This document shows, in pieces, positions 18,085-27,728 of a stretch of DNA of 64,000 nucleotides. The stretch covers positions 1 to 64,000 of the forward strand of contig JAPOXA010000062.1 in NCBI GenBank assembly GCA_026707325.1, in the 5' to 3' direction. The stretch is from Acidobacteriota bacterium. GTDB taxonomy: Bacteria; Acidobacteriota; Thermoanaerobaculia; Multivoradales; Multivoraceae. The first letter of the stretch is position 1, and the number at the start of each line of letters is the position of its first letter. The notes below the pieces were generated by a model. It ran no database searches. It was not told the DNA's origin and worked only from the letters and a program-made list of their open reading frames with translations. The position numbers were made by a program, and so were the translations under genes.

Positions 18085-19160
18085 TGCTCCTGGAGCTGCT
18101 GTTGCCGCTCGGCGAGCGGATGGCGCCCTTCAACGTCATTCAGTACATCACCTTCCGTTGCGCCTGCGCGGCTCTGACCGGCGTCGTGCTCAGCCTGCTC
18201 CTGGGCCCCAGCTTCATACGGGCGGCCCGGCGGCTCTCGATCGGCCAGACGATCCGGGAGGAGGGGCCGGAGCGGCACCAGAGCAAGGCCGGCACGCCGA
18301 CGATGGGCGGGTTGCTGATCCTGACCGCCGTCATCGTGCCGACCCTGCTGTGGTCGGACCTCTCGAACGTCTACGTCTGGCTCGCCATCGGTACGACGAT
18401 CGGGCTGGGCGCCGTCGGCTTCGCCGACGACCTGCTCAAGGTGAGGCGACGCCACAACCGGGGCCTGAGCATGAAGGCGAAGTTCGCCCTGCAGCTCCTG
18501 GTGGGCGCGGCCCTCGGCGCCGGCCTGGTCAGCTTCACGCCCCTCGACGCGAACCTCAGCTTCCCCTTCTTCAAGACCCTGGTGCTCAAGCTCGGGGTCT
18601 TCTACATCCCCTTCGTCGCGCTCCTGATCGCGGGATCCTCGAACGCGGTCAACCTGACGGACGGTCTCGACGGGTTGGCCATCGGCGCCACCCTGGTCGC
18701 GGCCGCCACCTACGCGATCTTCGCCTACATCGCCGGCAACTCGATCGCCGCCCGCTACCTGCAGGTGTCCTACGTGCCGGGGGCCGGCGAGGTCGCGATC
18801 ATCTGTTCCGCCCTGGTCGGCGCCAGTCTGGGCTTCCTCTGGTTCAACGCCCATCCCGCCCAGGTGTTCATGGGCGACGTCGGGTCGCTGGCGATCGGCG
18901 GCACGATCGGCGTGGTGGCCGTGCTCTCGAAGCAGGAGCTGCTGCTGGTCCTGGTCGGCGGGCTGTTCGTGCTGGAGGCGCTGTCGGTGATCGTCCAGGT
19001 GGCGTCCTTCAAGATGACAGGCAGGCGGGTGCTGCGGATGGCGCCGCTGCATCACCACTTCGAACTCCGCGGCTGGAGCGAGAACCAGGTCATCGTCCGG
19101 TTCTGGATCCTCGCCGTCCTGTTCGCGTTCCTGGGTCTCTCCACCCTGAAGCTGAGGTAG
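18084..19160 (+). CDS. mraY: Phospho-N-acetylmuramoyl-pentapeptide transferase MraY
   Basis: A 358-residue integral membrane enzyme that transfers phospho-MurNAc-pentapeptide to undecaprenyl phosphate, making lipid I. About ten hydrophobic helices surround the conserved cytoplasmic loops: HQSKAGTPTMGG, the Asp-rich FADDLLK, NAVNLTDGLDGLA (about residue 185), FNAHPAQVFMGDVGSLA, and the histidine motif PLHHHFELRGW (about 322). ATG 18084 shares one base with the murF stop (TGATG). Size and motifs are canonical. Confidence 0.98.
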   Translation: MLLELLLPLGERMAPFNVIQYITFRCACAALTGVVLSLLLGPSFIRAARRLSIGQTIREEGPERHQSKAGTPTMGGLLILTAVIVPTLLWSDLSNVYVWLAIGTTIGLGAVGFADDLLKVRRRHNRGLSMKAKFALQLLVGAALGAGLVSFTPLDANLSFPFFKTLVLKLGVFYIPFVALLIAGSSNAVNLTDGLDGLAIGATLVAAATYAIFAYIAGNSIAARYLQVSYVPGAGEVAIICSALVGASLGFLWFNAHPAQVFMGDVGSLAIGGTIGVVAVLSKQELLLVLVGGLFVLEALSVIVQVASFKMTGRRVLRMAPLHHHFELRGWSENQVIVRFWILAVLFAFLGLSTLKLR

Positions 19161-19163
19161 CGG

Positions 19164-20618
19164 GTGACCCTCGAAGTGAGCCGCAGCGGGAAGTCCATGG
19201 CGGCGCCGGTCTCCGCCTGGGGCAGTGCGCTGGTCTACGGCCTGGGCCTGTCCGGCGTGGCGGCGTCGCGGGCCCTCTCCGACCGGGACGTTCGGGTGGT
19301 GGCGGTCGACGGCCGTCCGGCCGGGGAACTGGATCCTGGAGCCCGCGAACTCCTGCGGACGGGTCGGGTCGACCGGCTTCTGGCCGAAGAAGGGGCCGGG
19401 TTGCCGCCCGACCTCGACGCGGTCGTGCTGAGCCCGGGTGTACCGCCGGACCGTCCGCTGCTGCGGGCCGCCCGGTCAGCCCGCGTTCCGATCCTGGCCG
19501 AGGTCGAACTCGCCTGGCGCCTCCTGGAGGCAGAGGCTTCGCCGACCGTGGTCGGCGTGACCGGCAGCAACGGCAAGAGCACCACGACAGCCCTCACCGG
19601 GGCGCTGCTCGAGGCGGCCGGCTACCTGGTGGAGGTCTGCGGCAACATCGGCACGCCGCTCTGCGCGCGGGTCGACGGTCCGCCGGGCCGCGTCTTCGTG
19701 GTGGAACTCTCCAGCTTCCAGCTCGAGGCGATCGACCGGTTCCGCCCACGCGCGGCGGCCCTGCTCAACGTCAGCCCCGACCATCTCGACCGATACGCGA
19801 ACGTCGCCGAGTACGCCACCGCGAAGGCGCGCATCTTCGGCAGGCAGGCCGCCGGCGACGTCGCGGTCGTGAACGCCGACGACAGCGAGGCCCGCCGCTG
19901 GAGCGGCGGTCGCGACGGCGCGCCGGCCGCCGTGAGGCGCCGGTTCTTCTCCCGGCTGCGACAGGTCGAGGACGGCTGCTATCTCGACCGCGACCGGGTG
20001 ATCGAAGTGGGGCCGGAGTTCCGGCGGGAGCTGTTCCGGCTTGACGACCTGGCGCTCGACGGGTTGCACAACGTGGAGAACGCGATGGCGGCCGCTCTCC
20101 TCGCGGCGGCCGTCGGCGCCGACCCGAGCCACTTCGCGTCGGCGTTGCGCGGCTTCGACGGCCTGCCGCACCGGATGCGCCTGGTCGGTACCGTCGGCGG
20201 CGTCCGTTACTACAACGACTCGAAGGCGACCAACCCGGCGGCGACGATGAAGGCGCTGACCGGGTTCGGCGACGGCAGTGTTCACCTGATCCTCGGCGGC
20301 CGGGCGAAGGACGAGGCCGCGGCTTTCGGCGAACTGGCGTCGGTGGCCGGCGCCAGGGCGGCGGCGGTGTACCTGATCGGCGAGGCGGCCCCGGTCATCG
20401 CCTCGGTGCTCGCCGGCGTTACGGAGCGCCGTTTGTGCGGGACGCTCGAACGGGCGCTCGAGGCGGCGTCGGCGGCCGCGAGCGCAGGTCAGGCGGTCCT
20501 GCTCTCGCCGGCCTGCGCCAGCTTCGACCAGTTCGAGGACTTCGCGGAGCGCGGCCGCCGTTTCGAGGAACAGGTGCGGGCGCTGGCGATGGCCTGCCGG
20601 GAGCACGGCCATGGCTAG
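19164..20618 (+). CDS. murD: UDP-MurNAc-L-alanine:D-glutamate ligase MurD
   Basis: A 484-residue ligase adding the second stem-peptide residue. It has an N-terminal Rossmann-like motif (VYGLGLSGVAASRAL), the conserved LSPGVP, the P-loop GVTGSNGKSTTTAL (about residue 132), ELSSFQLEAI, LNVSPDHLDRY, and the C-terminal YNDSKATNPAATMKAL and LILGGRAKDE. The start is GTG at 19164, three bases after mraY. The first 18 residues are a short extension before the core, so a start at ATG 19197 is possible. The end overlaps ftsW by 8 bases. Confidence 0.96.
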   Translation: MTLEVSRSGKSMAAPVSAWGSALVYGLGLSGVAASRALSDRDVRVVAVDGRPAGELDPGARELLRTGRVDRLLAEEGAGLPPDLDAVVLSPGVPPDRPLLRAARSARVPILAEVELAWRLLEAEASPTVVGVTGSNGKSTTTALTGALLEAAGYLVEVCGNIGTPLCARVDGPPGRVFVVELSSFQLEAIDRFRPRAAALLNVSPDHLDRYANVAEYATAKARIFGRQAAGDVAVVNADDSEARRWSGGRDGAPAAVRRRFFSRLRQVEDGCYLDRDRVIEVGPEFRRELFRLDDLALDGLHNVENAMAAALLAAAVGADPSHFASALRGFDGLPHRMRLVGTVGGVRYYNDSKATNPAATMKALTGFGDGSVHLILGGRAKDEAAAFGELASVAGARAAAVYLIGEAAPVIASVLAGVTERRLCGTLERALEAASAAASAGQAVLLSPACASFDQFEDFAERGRRFEEQVRALAMACREHGHG

Positions 20619-21687
20619 GAAGCTCGCGATCGACAAGGTCCTCTTCATGGTCGTCGTGCTGCTCGTCGTGGCGGGCCTGGTGATGGTCTACTCGGCCAAC
20701 CCGCCCGACCCCGGCGGCGGCTTCAAGCGCCAGTTCGTCACCCAGTTGCTGGCGGCCGTCGTCGGCCTGGTGGCGATGCTGGTGGTCATGAGCATCGACT
20801 ACCGCCGCTGGGCGAAGCCATGGCTGGTCCATGCCGGCCTTGGTGCGTCGCTCCTCCTGCTGGTCGTCGTGCTGGCGTCGGCGCCGATCAACGGCAGCAG
20901 CCGCTGGCTGCCCGTGGGGCCGCTGACCTTCCAGCCCTCGGAGCTGGCCAAGATCGCGATCGTCGTCTTCGTCGCCTACCAGATCCACCGCTGTCCGGAG
21001 GGGGTCAGCCAGCCCCGGGTGCTCGTGCCATGCGGTCTGGCGGTGGGGCTGGTCACCCTGCTCGTCCTGCAGGCGCCGGACTTCGGCAGCGCCGCGCTCA
21101 TTCTGGGGATCGCCGGGGTCATGCTGTTCCTTGCCGGCCTCTCCTGGCGCTGGATCGTCCCCGCGATGGTGGCTCTGCCGGGGCTGTTCGCTGTCTTCAT
21201 CTGGTCGGAGCCTTACCGCAGGGAGCGTCTCCTCGGCTTTCTTTCACCCGAGAACGATCCCTCCGGAAACGGCTTCCAGGTGCTGCAGTCCTGGATCGCG
21301 ATCGGATCGGGCGGTCTGACCGGCCAGGGTCTGGGCGAAAGCGCCCAGAAGCTCTACTTCCTGCCGCTCGCGAGTTCCGACTTCATCTTCTCGATCGTCA
21401 GCGAGGAACTCGGGCTGCTCGGCGCGGCGGCGGTGCTGGCCGCCTTCGCCGTGCTTGCCTGGCGCGGCTATGTCGCCGGACACCGCGCCCCGGATCCTTT
21501 CGGCCGCTTCCTTGCCTGGGGGCTGACCTCGGCCGTGCTGATCCAGGCCCTGGTCAACGTCAGCGTCACCGTCGGCCTGGTCCCGGTGACGGGCACGCCG
21601 CTGCCGTTCCTGTCGCACGGGGGGTCGTCCCTCGTCATGACCCTCATCGCCTGCGGTCTGCTGTTGAGCGTCTCGGAGCATGGATGA
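20611..21687 (+). CDS. ftsW: Peptidoglycan glycosyltransferase FtsW (SEDS family)
   Basis: A 358-residue SEDS-family septal glycosyltransferase with about ten membrane helices, which polymerises lipid II in complex with FtsI. Family motifs: VMVYSAN in helix 1, GSSRWLPVGPLTFQPSELAK, the region around the catalytic Asp of SEDS proteins (LQAPDFGSA), and the C-terminal VTGTPLPFLSHGGSS and FIFSIVSEELGLLGA. ATG 20611 lies inside the end of murD (8-base overlap). The stop overlaps the murG start (ATGA). Position between murD and murG marks it as FtsW rather than RodA. Confidence 0.96.
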   Translation: MARKLAIDKVLFMVVVLLVVAGLVMVYSANPPDPGGGFKRQFVTQLLAAVVGLVAMLVVMSIDYRRWAKPWLVHAGLGASLLLLVVVLASAPINGSSRWLPVGPLTFQPSELAKIAIVVFVAYQIHRCPEGVSQPRVLVPCGLAVGLVTLLVLQAPDFGSAALILGIAGVMLFLAGLSWRWIVPAMVALPGLFAVFIWSEPYRRERLLGFLSPENDPSGNGFQVLQSWIAIGSGGLTGQGLGESAQKLYFLPLASSDFIFSIVSEELGLLGAAAVLAAFAVLAWRGYVAGHRAPDPFGRFLAWGLTSAVLIQALVNVSVTVGLVPVTGTPLPFLSHGGSSLVMTLIACGLLLSVSEHG

Positions 21688-22805
21688 GCACCGGCAATCA
21701 CCGCGGCACGGTCGTCTTCTCGGGCGGCGGCACGGGCGGCCACGTGTTCCCCGGCCTGGCGGTGGCCGACGAGCTCCGGACTCTCGGCTGGAACGCCGCC
21801 TGGATCGGCCGCCGCGGCAGTCTCGAGGAGCGGCTGGTTGCATCGGCCGGGGTCGAGTTCAGGGCCTTGCCCGCGAGGCCGTTCATGGACCGCGGCGGCG
21901 GCCAGCGTGCGGTCGCCCTGGCGGTTCTCCTGCTCTCGACCCTGCGGGCCGCGGTGCTGCTGCGACGTTTGGGCGCGGCGCTCGTGTTCGCGACTGGCGG
22001 CTATGTCTGCGCTCCGGCGGCCCTGGCGTCCCGGCTCCACGGCTGCGGGCTCTACCTGCTCGAACCGAACGCGGAGAGCGGCGCCGCGAACCGGACACTG
22101 TCGCGTTTCGCGACCGAGGCGGGCGTCGCCTTCGAGTCCGCGGCCGGCGACCTGGCGTGCGAGGCGCGGCTGGTCGGCGTGCCGGTGCGCCGGGCCTTCG
22201 GGGAGATCGACGAACTGCGCCTCAGCGACGATCGTGTTCGGGTTCTGGTGCTTGGCGGCAGTCAGGGTTCCGATGCGCTCAACCGCCATCTGCCGGGACT
22301 GTTCGCCCGTGCCGCCGGACCGGTCCGGGTCGACGTGACGCACCAGTCCGGTCCCGCCCGGGTCGACGAGACCCGCGACCGCTACCGGGATGTGGCGACG
22401 CCGGAACTCTCCTCGAGGGTGACCGGTTTCATCCGGGACACCGCCGGCGCGATGCAGGCGCACGACCTGATCGTGTCGCGCGCCGGAGCGGTGACCACGG
22501 CCGAGATCGCCGCCGCCGGCCGGCCGGCGGTCTACGTCCCGCTGCCGATGGCCGCCGGCCACCAGCGCGGGAACGCCCGCGCGATGGTCGAGGCGGGCGC
22601 CGCGATCCTGGTCGAGCAGGACGACCTGCTGGGCGAAACGGCGACGGACCGCTGCGCGCGGCTCATTGCGGATCGCGGGCGTCTTCTGGCGATGGCGGCG
22701 GCGGCCCGGGGCTTGAACCGGAACGACGCGGCGCGCGACATCGCGACCCGGGTGTGCGAGATCGCGGAGCGCGGGACCTCCGGGCGTCGGGAGAGGACCG
22801 GCTGA
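21684..22805 (+). CDS. murG: Lipid II synthase MurG
   Basis: This 373-residue GT28-family enzyme is a membrane-associated GlcNAc transferase converting lipid I to lipid II. The N-terminal G-loop GGGTGGHVFPGLAVAD (about residues 14-29) and second loop ATGGYVCAPA bind the lipid-linked acceptor side. The C-terminal domain has LVLGGSQGSDALN and SRAGAVTTAEIAAAGRPAVYVPLP for UDP-GlcNAc. ATG 21684 overlaps ftsW by 4 bases; the open frame upstream is a shadow of ftsW. The stop overlaps the murC ATG (TGATG). Confidence 0.96.
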   Translation: MSTGNHRGTVVFSGGGTGGHVFPGLAVADELRTLGWNAAWIGRRGSLEERLVASAGVEFRALPARPFMDRGGGQRAVALAVLLLSTLRAAVLLRRLGAALVFATGGYVCAPAALASRLHGCGLYLLEPNAESGAANRTLSRFATEAGVAFESAAGDLACEARLVGVPVRRAFGEIDELRLSDDRVRVLVLGGSQGSDALNRHLPGLFARAAGPVRVDVTHQSGPARVDETRDRYRDVATPELSSRVTGFIRDTAGAMQAHDLIVSRAGAVTTAEIAAAGRPAVYVPLPMAAGHQRGNARAMVEAGAAILVEQDDLLGETATDRCARLIADRGRLLAMAAAARGLNRNDAARDIATRVCEIAERGTSGRRERTG

Positions 22806-24229
22806 TGCTGCTGTTCCTGCGCACCGCGGGGCTCGAGCGCGTCCACTTCGTGGGCATCGGCGGCGCAGGCATGAGCGGGATCGCCGAGATCCTGCTGAAC
22901 TACCGACTGAAGGTCAGCGGTTCCGACCTGGAGGGGAGCGAAACGACCGAGCGGCTTGCGGCGCTTGGCGCTCGAGTCGCCATCGGCCACAGCGCCGGGA
23001 ACATCGATCGGGCCGACCTGGTGGTCATCTCGTCCGCTGTGCCGGCCGGGAACGAGGAAGTCGCGGCGGCCCGCCGGCGGGGAGTGCCGGTCGTGCGCCG
23101 CGCCCAGATGCTTGCCGAACTGATGCGGCTCAAGTATGGCGTTGCCGTGGCCGGTACTCACGGCAAGACGACGACGACGTCGCTCATCGGCACCGTGCTG
23201 ACGGACGCCGGCCTCGATCCCACGGTGATCGTCGGCGGCCGCCTCCGCGTTTCGGGCACCGGCGCCCGCTACGGGAGCAGCGACTACCTGGTCGCCGAGG
23301 CGGACGAGTTCGACCGGAGTTTCCTCGATCTGGCGCCGGTGATCGCAGTGATCACGAACATCGACGTCGATCATCTCGACACCTACCGCGACCTGGCCGA
23401 CATCCAGGATGCCTTCGCGCGCTTCGCCGGCCGCGTCCCCTTCTTCGGCCAGGTGATCGCCTGCGCCGACGACGCGAATGTCCGGGACCTGCTGCCGCGC
23501 CTCGCCGACCGGCGGATCGTCACCTACGGCTTCGATCCGGGGGCCGACCTCCGGGCGCTCGACGCGTCGCCGACCGGCGCGGGTGTCCGGTTCGAGGTCG
23601 CCGACGCCCAGCTTGGCCCGCTCGGCGTCCTGGAACTGCCGTTGCCGGGGCGTCACAACGTCCTGAACGCCCTCGCGGCGGTGGCAGCGGCGCGGGCCAC
23701 AGGAGTCGAGTTCGAGGCGGCGGCCCGGGCCCTCTCGGGTTTCCGGGGCATTCACCGGCGGTTCGAGCGGGTAGGGCAGTGGCGGGGTGCGACGGTGATC
23801 GACGACTACGCGCATCATCCGACCGAAGTCGAAGCGACGCTCAAGGCTGCCCGCGAGGTGATCGATCCCGGCGGCGGGAACGGCGCTCGCACGGCTCGGA
23901 TCCACGCCGTGTTCCAGCCTCACCTGTTCAGTCGCACGCGGGATCTGGCGGAGGATTTCGGCCGTTCCCTGCTGCTCGCCGACAACGTGCTGGTCGCCGA
24001 CATCTACCCGTCCCGCGAGCGACCCATCCCGGGGGTCGACGCGGGCCTGGTGGTGGCTGCCGCTGCTCGCGCCGGTCATCCGAGCATCAGCGGCTGCGGA
24101 CCGTGGCAGGCGGCGCCGGACAGGCTTCGTTCCGAAGTCGGCGATGGCGATCTGATCTTCACGCTCGGAGCGGGCGACATCTACCGGCTGGCTCATCGAC
24201 TCGCCGCCGGCGCGGGGGACGTTTCGTGA
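22805..24229 (+). CDS. murC: UDP-N-acetylmuramate:L-alanine ligase MurC
   Basis: A 474-residue cytoplasmic ligase that adds the first stem-peptide alanine. It starts with the nucleotide motif VHFVGIGGAGMSGIAE (residues 13-28), then has the P-loop AGTHGKTTTTSLIG (about 116), EADEFDRSF, TNIDVDHLDTY, and the C-terminal RRFERVG, IDDYAHHPTE and FQPHLFSRTRDL. ATG 22805 shares a base with the murG stop. In many bacteria murB and ddl follow murC; here ftsQ follows directly with a 4-base overlap. Confidence 0.97.
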   Translation: MLLFLRTAGLERVHFVGIGGAGMSGIAEILLNYRLKVSGSDLEGSETTERLAALGARVAIGHSAGNIDRADLVVISSAVPAGNEEVAAARRRGVPVVRRAQMLAELMRLKYGVAVAGTHGKTTTTSLIGTVLTDAGLDPTVIVGGRLRVSGTGARYGSSDYLVAEADEFDRSFLDLAPVIAVITNIDVDHLDTYRDLADIQDAFARFAGRVPFFGQVIACADDANVRDLLPRLADRRIVTYGFDPGADLRALDASPTGAGVRFEVADAQLGPLGVLELPLPGRHNVLNALAAVAAARATGVEFEAAARALSGFRGIHRRFERVGQWRGATVIDDYAHHPTEVEATLKAAREVIDPGGGNGARTARIHAVFQPHLFSRTRDLAEDFGRSLLLADNVLVADIYPSRERPIPGVDAGLVVAAAARAGHPSISGCGPWQAAPDRLRSEVGDGDLIFTLGAGDIYRLAHRLAAGAGDVS

Positions 24230-25161
24230 GCCGGCGGGTGACTCGCAGGCGGTCGGGCGCTCGCCGTCCCGTGCGCCGCAGGCGGCCGCGGCCCGTCGTC
24301 TGGCTGGCGCTGGGCGTCGGGAAGGTCCTCCTCGGGATCGCGCCGGTCGTCGGGGTCGGCGTGTGGCTGGCCACGGCCCCGGTGTTCGACCTCGAACTCG
24401 ACATCCAGATCGAGGAGGCCGAGCGGATCTCCGAAGAGTGGGTACGGAGCCGGCTTGCTCCGCTGGAGGGACGGAACCTGCCGCTGCTCTCCCTCGAGCC
24501 CGTCGCGAGACGACTCGACCACGAGTGGATCCGTGAGGCGCAACTCCTCAAGCGCCTGCCGAACGAACTCACCGTGCGGGTGGTGGAGCATCGACCGGCG
24601 GCCCTGTTCACGGCCGGCGACCGGGCGTGGGTGATCGACCGCGATGGCCGGGCGATCATGCCCTGTGAGCGGGCGCCCGACCTGTGCGGCGGCGATCTGG
24701 TCAGCGTGTCGATCGAAAGCGCTCTGGCGGGGGAGCGTCTGGGCGACGGTCCGGCGCGGAACCCGGGCGCCGGTCAGGTTCCGTCCAGGGACGTGCCGGG
24801 CGAGGTTCTCGCTCGAACGCTGAAACGGGCGCTTGACGTGGCGACCGAAGTCAGGGCGTTCGAGTGGGGACGTCAGGTCCGGGCGGTGGAGGTCATCAGC
24901 TTCGGGATCGTTGACGACGACTACCTGCTCGCCTGCAGCAGCCGTCCGGCCACCGTGCTCGTTCGCGGCAGCGACCTGACGGCCAAGGCTTCGGTGTTCG
25001 AGCTGCTGCACGGCGCGATCACGGAACACAACGATCCGGAAGTCGTGGACCTGCGGTTCAGGGATCGGATCGTCCTGTCGATGGAAGCGCCGGGCGCGGG
25101 GATCGCTACGGACACGGAGGACGCTCCGGCCACCGGGGACGAAGTTCAAGCCCCTTCATAG
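24226..25161 (+). CDS. ftsQ: Cell division protein FtsQ
   Basis: A 311-residue bitopic divisome scaffold. A very basic cytoplasmic N-terminus (about residues 1-24, over half Arg) is followed by one membrane helix (about 27-48), a POTRA domain (about 55-125: ISEEWVRSRLAPLEGRNLPL, then RRLDHEWIREAQLLKRLPNE and VVEHRPAALF) and the FtsQ beta domain. FtsQ recruits FtsL/FtsB. The C-terminal 20 residues are acidic and disordered-looking. GTG 24226 overlaps murC by 4 bases; the upstream part of the frame is a shadow. The spacing to ftsA (20 bases) holds an AGAAGAGG ribosome site. Confidence 0.93.
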   Translation: MSRRVTRRRSGARRPVRRRRPRPVVWLALGVGKVLLGIAPVVGVGVWLATAPVFDLELDIQIEEAERISEEWVRSRLAPLEGRNLPLLSLEPVARRLDHEWIREAQLLKRLPNELTVRVVEHRPAALFTAGDRAWVIDRDGRAIMPCERAPDLCGGDLVSVSIESALAGERLGDGPARNPGAGQVPSRDVPGEVLARTLKRALDVATEVRAFEWGRQVRAVEVISFGIVDDDYLLACSSRPATVLVRGSDLTAKASVFELLHGAITEHNDPEVVDLRFRDRIVLSMEAPGAGIATDTEDAPATGDEVQAPS

Positions 25162-25180
25162 CGAAAGAGGACAGAAGAGG

Positions 25181-26431
25181 ATGCCGAAGACGGATACGCA
25201 TGTAGTCGCCATCGATGTGGGCTCGGCGAAAGTCGCCGTGCTGATCGCCGAGCGCACCGAGGTCGACGGAGAACCGGCGCTCGAGATCGTCGGTGTCGGG
25301 CGGGCGCCCAACCGCGGCACGCTGAGGGGCCACATCGTGCACCTCGACGCGACGGTGAGCGCGCTCAAGCGGGCCACGGAGGAGGCGGAAACCATGGCGG
25401 GCGTCGAGATCTCCCGCGCCTTCGTCGGCATCGGAGGATCCGATCTGCGTTCGGCGAACAGCCACGGCACCGCCTACGTCGACTGCGGCGACCGGGGGAT
25501 CGCCCGTGCCGACATCGACCTCGTTCTGAACGCCGCCCGGGGAGTGCCGCTTCCTCCCGACCGGGAGATCCTGCACGCGATTCCGCAGGAGTTCGCGGTC
25601 GACGACCACGGCGGCATCGCGGATCCGCACGGGATGCTGGGCAGCCGGCTGGAAGCCAAGGTCCACTTGGTCATGGGCCACGCTCCGCGAACCAGGACGC
25701 TCATCCGATGCCTGAACCGCGCCGGCGTGGAGGCCCGGGAGATCGTCTTCGAACCGCTGGCCACGGCGGAAGCGGTCCTCCTTCCCGACGAGCGCGAACT
25801 GGGCGTCCTGTTGCTGGACATCGGGTCCGGAACCTGCGGCTTCGCCTTCTTCCAGCACGCCGAAGTGCAGCACAGCGGGGTCCTTTCGTTCGGCGCCAGT
25901 CACTTCACGGCCGACCTGGCTTCCGTGCTGCGGACGTCGTTCGCCGGCGCCGAGACGCTCAAGCTGCGGGACGGCTGTTGCCTGGTCGGCCTGGTCGACG
26001 GCGACGACGGGCTGGTCGTGCCGAGCGTCGCGGGCGGCAGCAGCAAGACGATCGCGCGCGAGAACCTCGCCGAGATCCTGCAGGCACGCGCCGAGGAGAT
26101 GTTCCACCTGGTTCAGGCCGAGCTGGAGAAGGCCGGCTGGGCCGACCAGGTTCGCGGAGGACTCGTCCTGAGCGGCGGCGGTTCGAAGCTGGCCGGTCTG
26201 CCCGAGCTGGCCCAGCAGGTCTTCTCCTGCGACGTTCGTTACGGAGTGCCGCTCGGTCTCGTGAGCGAGATCGAAGGTCTCGCCGACCCGACCTGGGCTA
26301 CGGCCGCGGGTCTTCTTCGCTATGCGGTCGCCTCCGAGGAGGCTCGCCTGCCCATTGCGCGCCGCCGCTCTCTGGGCGGCGTGCGCTCGGTGATGGGCAA
26401 TCTGCGCCAGATGTTCAGCGATCTTGTCTGA
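25181..26431 (+). CDS. ftsA: Cell division protein FtsA
   Basis: A 416-residue actin-like ATPase that tethers FtsZ filaments to the membrane. The phosphate-1 loop AIDVGSAKVAVL (residues 10-21), the SHS2/1C-domain region (GRAPNRGTLRGHIVHLD), the phosphate-2 loop LLDIGSGTCGFAFF (about 210) and the adenosine motif LSGGGSKLAGL (about 330) are present. The C-terminus LGGVRSVMGNLRQMFSDL is the expected amphipathic membrane-targeting helix. ATG 25181 has a good AGAAGAGG site directly upstream. Confidence 0.96.
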   Translation: MPKTDTHVVAIDVGSAKVAVLIAERTEVDGEPALEIVGVGRAPNRGTLRGHIVHLDATVSALKRATEEAETMAGVEISRAFVGIGGSDLRSANSHGTAYVDCGDRGIARADIDLVLNAARGVPLPPDREILHAIPQEFAVDDHGGIADPHGMLGSRLEAKVHLVMGHAPRTRTLIRCLNRAGVEAREIVFEPLATAEAVLLPDERELGVLLLDIGSGTCGFAFFQHAEVQHSGVLSFGASHFTADLASVLRTSFAGAETLKLRDGCCLVGLVDGDDGLVVPSVAGGSSKTIARENLAEILQARAEEMFHLVQAELEKAGWADQVRGGLVLSGGGSKLAGLPELAQQVFSCDVRYGVPLGLVSEIEGLADPTWATAAGLLRYAVASEEARLPIARRRSLGGVRSVMGNLRQMFSDLV

Positions 26432-26470
26432 TTCGAGTTTGATGAACCAAGGTTCGAAATGGAGGGAACC

Positions 26471-27724
26471 ATGATTCTGATGGAAGAGCAGCAGCCGACC
26501 GAGGTCACGCCGACGATGGACGAGGAGGTCTCGTCCGAGGACAGCTTCGGACCGGCCAAGATCGTGGTGGTCGGGGTGGGCGGCGGCGGCGGAAACGCCG
26601 TCAACCGGATGATCGCCTCCAATCTGGGCGGCATCGAGTTCATTGCCGCCAACACCGATCTGCAGGCTCTGCGGCGCTGCGAAGCGCCGACGAAGCTGCA
26701 GCTCGGGCGCAAGATCACCCGTGGCCTGGGCGCCGGCGCCGACCCTGAGGTCGGTCGCAACTCGGCACTCGAGGACACGGACAAGATCCTGGACATGCTG
26801 AACGAGGCGGACATGGTCTTCCTGGCGGCCGGCCTTGGCGGCGGCACGGGCACCGGTGCGGCGCCCATCATCGGCTCCCTCTCGGCCGAAGTCGGCGCCC
26901 TGACGGTCGCCGTGGTCACGAAGCCCTTCGCGTTCGAGGGCCGCCGGCGGATGCTGCTGGCGGAACGCGGGCTCGAGGAGCTGCACAAGGCGGTCGACAC
27001 CGTCATCGCGATCCCGAACGAGCGGCTGCTGAGTTTCGTGGACCGCGGCACGTCTGTCGCCGACGCGTTCGTGACCGCGGATGACGTCCTGCGCCAGTCG
27101 GTTCAGGGCATCAGCGACCTGATCACGATGCCGGGCGAGGTGAACGCCGACTTCGCCGACGTGCGGGCGATCATGTGCGGCCAGGGCATCGCCGTGATGG
27201 GCACGGGCGTGGCGTCGGGCGACAGCCGGGCTCTCGAAGCGGCGCAGCGGGCCGTGTCGTCGCCCCTGCTCGAGGACGCTTCGATCGAGGGCGCCACGGG
27301 GTGTCTCATCAACATCACCGGCGGCGGTTCGCTGACCCTCCACGAAGTGGCGGAAGCGGCCGGCACCATCTCCGACGCGGTCGACCCGGACGCGACGATC
27401 ATCTCGGGTCTCGTGGTCGACGGATCGATGGACGAAGAGGTGAAGGTGACGGTGATCGCCACCGGATTCTCCGAGGACCGGCAGCCGCGCGAGGGTGGCG
27501 ACGTCAAGGCCGTCGAGGCCGGAGCGGCGGCGCCGGCCGATCCGAAGGTGACGGAGGCGGAGCCCGGGGACGAGGAGGCCGGCAAGGAGGAAGGCGGCAA
27601 CGCCGAGTTCCGGGATCGCGTCCTGGCCGAGCACCACAAGATCGATCCGGGCGGTTACGGACCGAATTGGAGGAACGTCGACGACTACGACATCCCGACG
27701 GTTCTCCGCAAGCAGATGGACTGA
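26471..27724 (+). CDS. ftsZ: Cell division protein FtsZ
   Basis: A 417-residue tubulin-like GTPase that forms the Z-ring. The GTP-binding loop [15 protein letters not shown], the tubulin signature [13 protein letters not shown] (about residue 123) and the T7 catalytic loop [14 protein letters not shown] are intact. A Glu/Ala/Pro-rich linker follows from about residue 340, and the C-terminal peptide [14 protein letters not shown] is the FtsA-binding tail. ATG 26459 also fits the frame, but ATG 26471 is preceded at 4 bases by GGAGGG, so it is preferred. FtsZ is the last gene of the cluster and converges with argS, leaving only 4 bases between their stops. Confidence 0.97.
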   Translation: MILMEEQQPTEVTPTMDEEVSSEDSFGPAKIVVVGVGGGGGNAVNRMIASNLGGIEFIAANTDLQALRRCEAPTKLQLGRKITRGLGAGADPEVGRNSALEDTDKILDMLNEADMVFLAAGLGGGTGTGAAPIIGSLSAEVGALTVAVVTKPFAFEGRRRMLLAERGLEELHKAVDTVIAIPNERLLSFVDRGTSVADAFVTADDVLRQSVQGISDLITMPGEVNADFADVRAIMCGQGIAVMGTGVASGDSRALEAAQRAVSSPLLEDASIEGATGCLINITGGGSLTLHEVAEAAGTISDAVDPDATIISGLVVDGSMDEEVKVTVIATGFSEDRQPREGGDVKAVEAGAAAPADPKVTEAEPGDEEAGKEEGGNAEFRDRVLAEHHKIDPGGYGPNWRNVDDYDIPTVLRKQMD

Positions 27725-27728
27725 GTCG

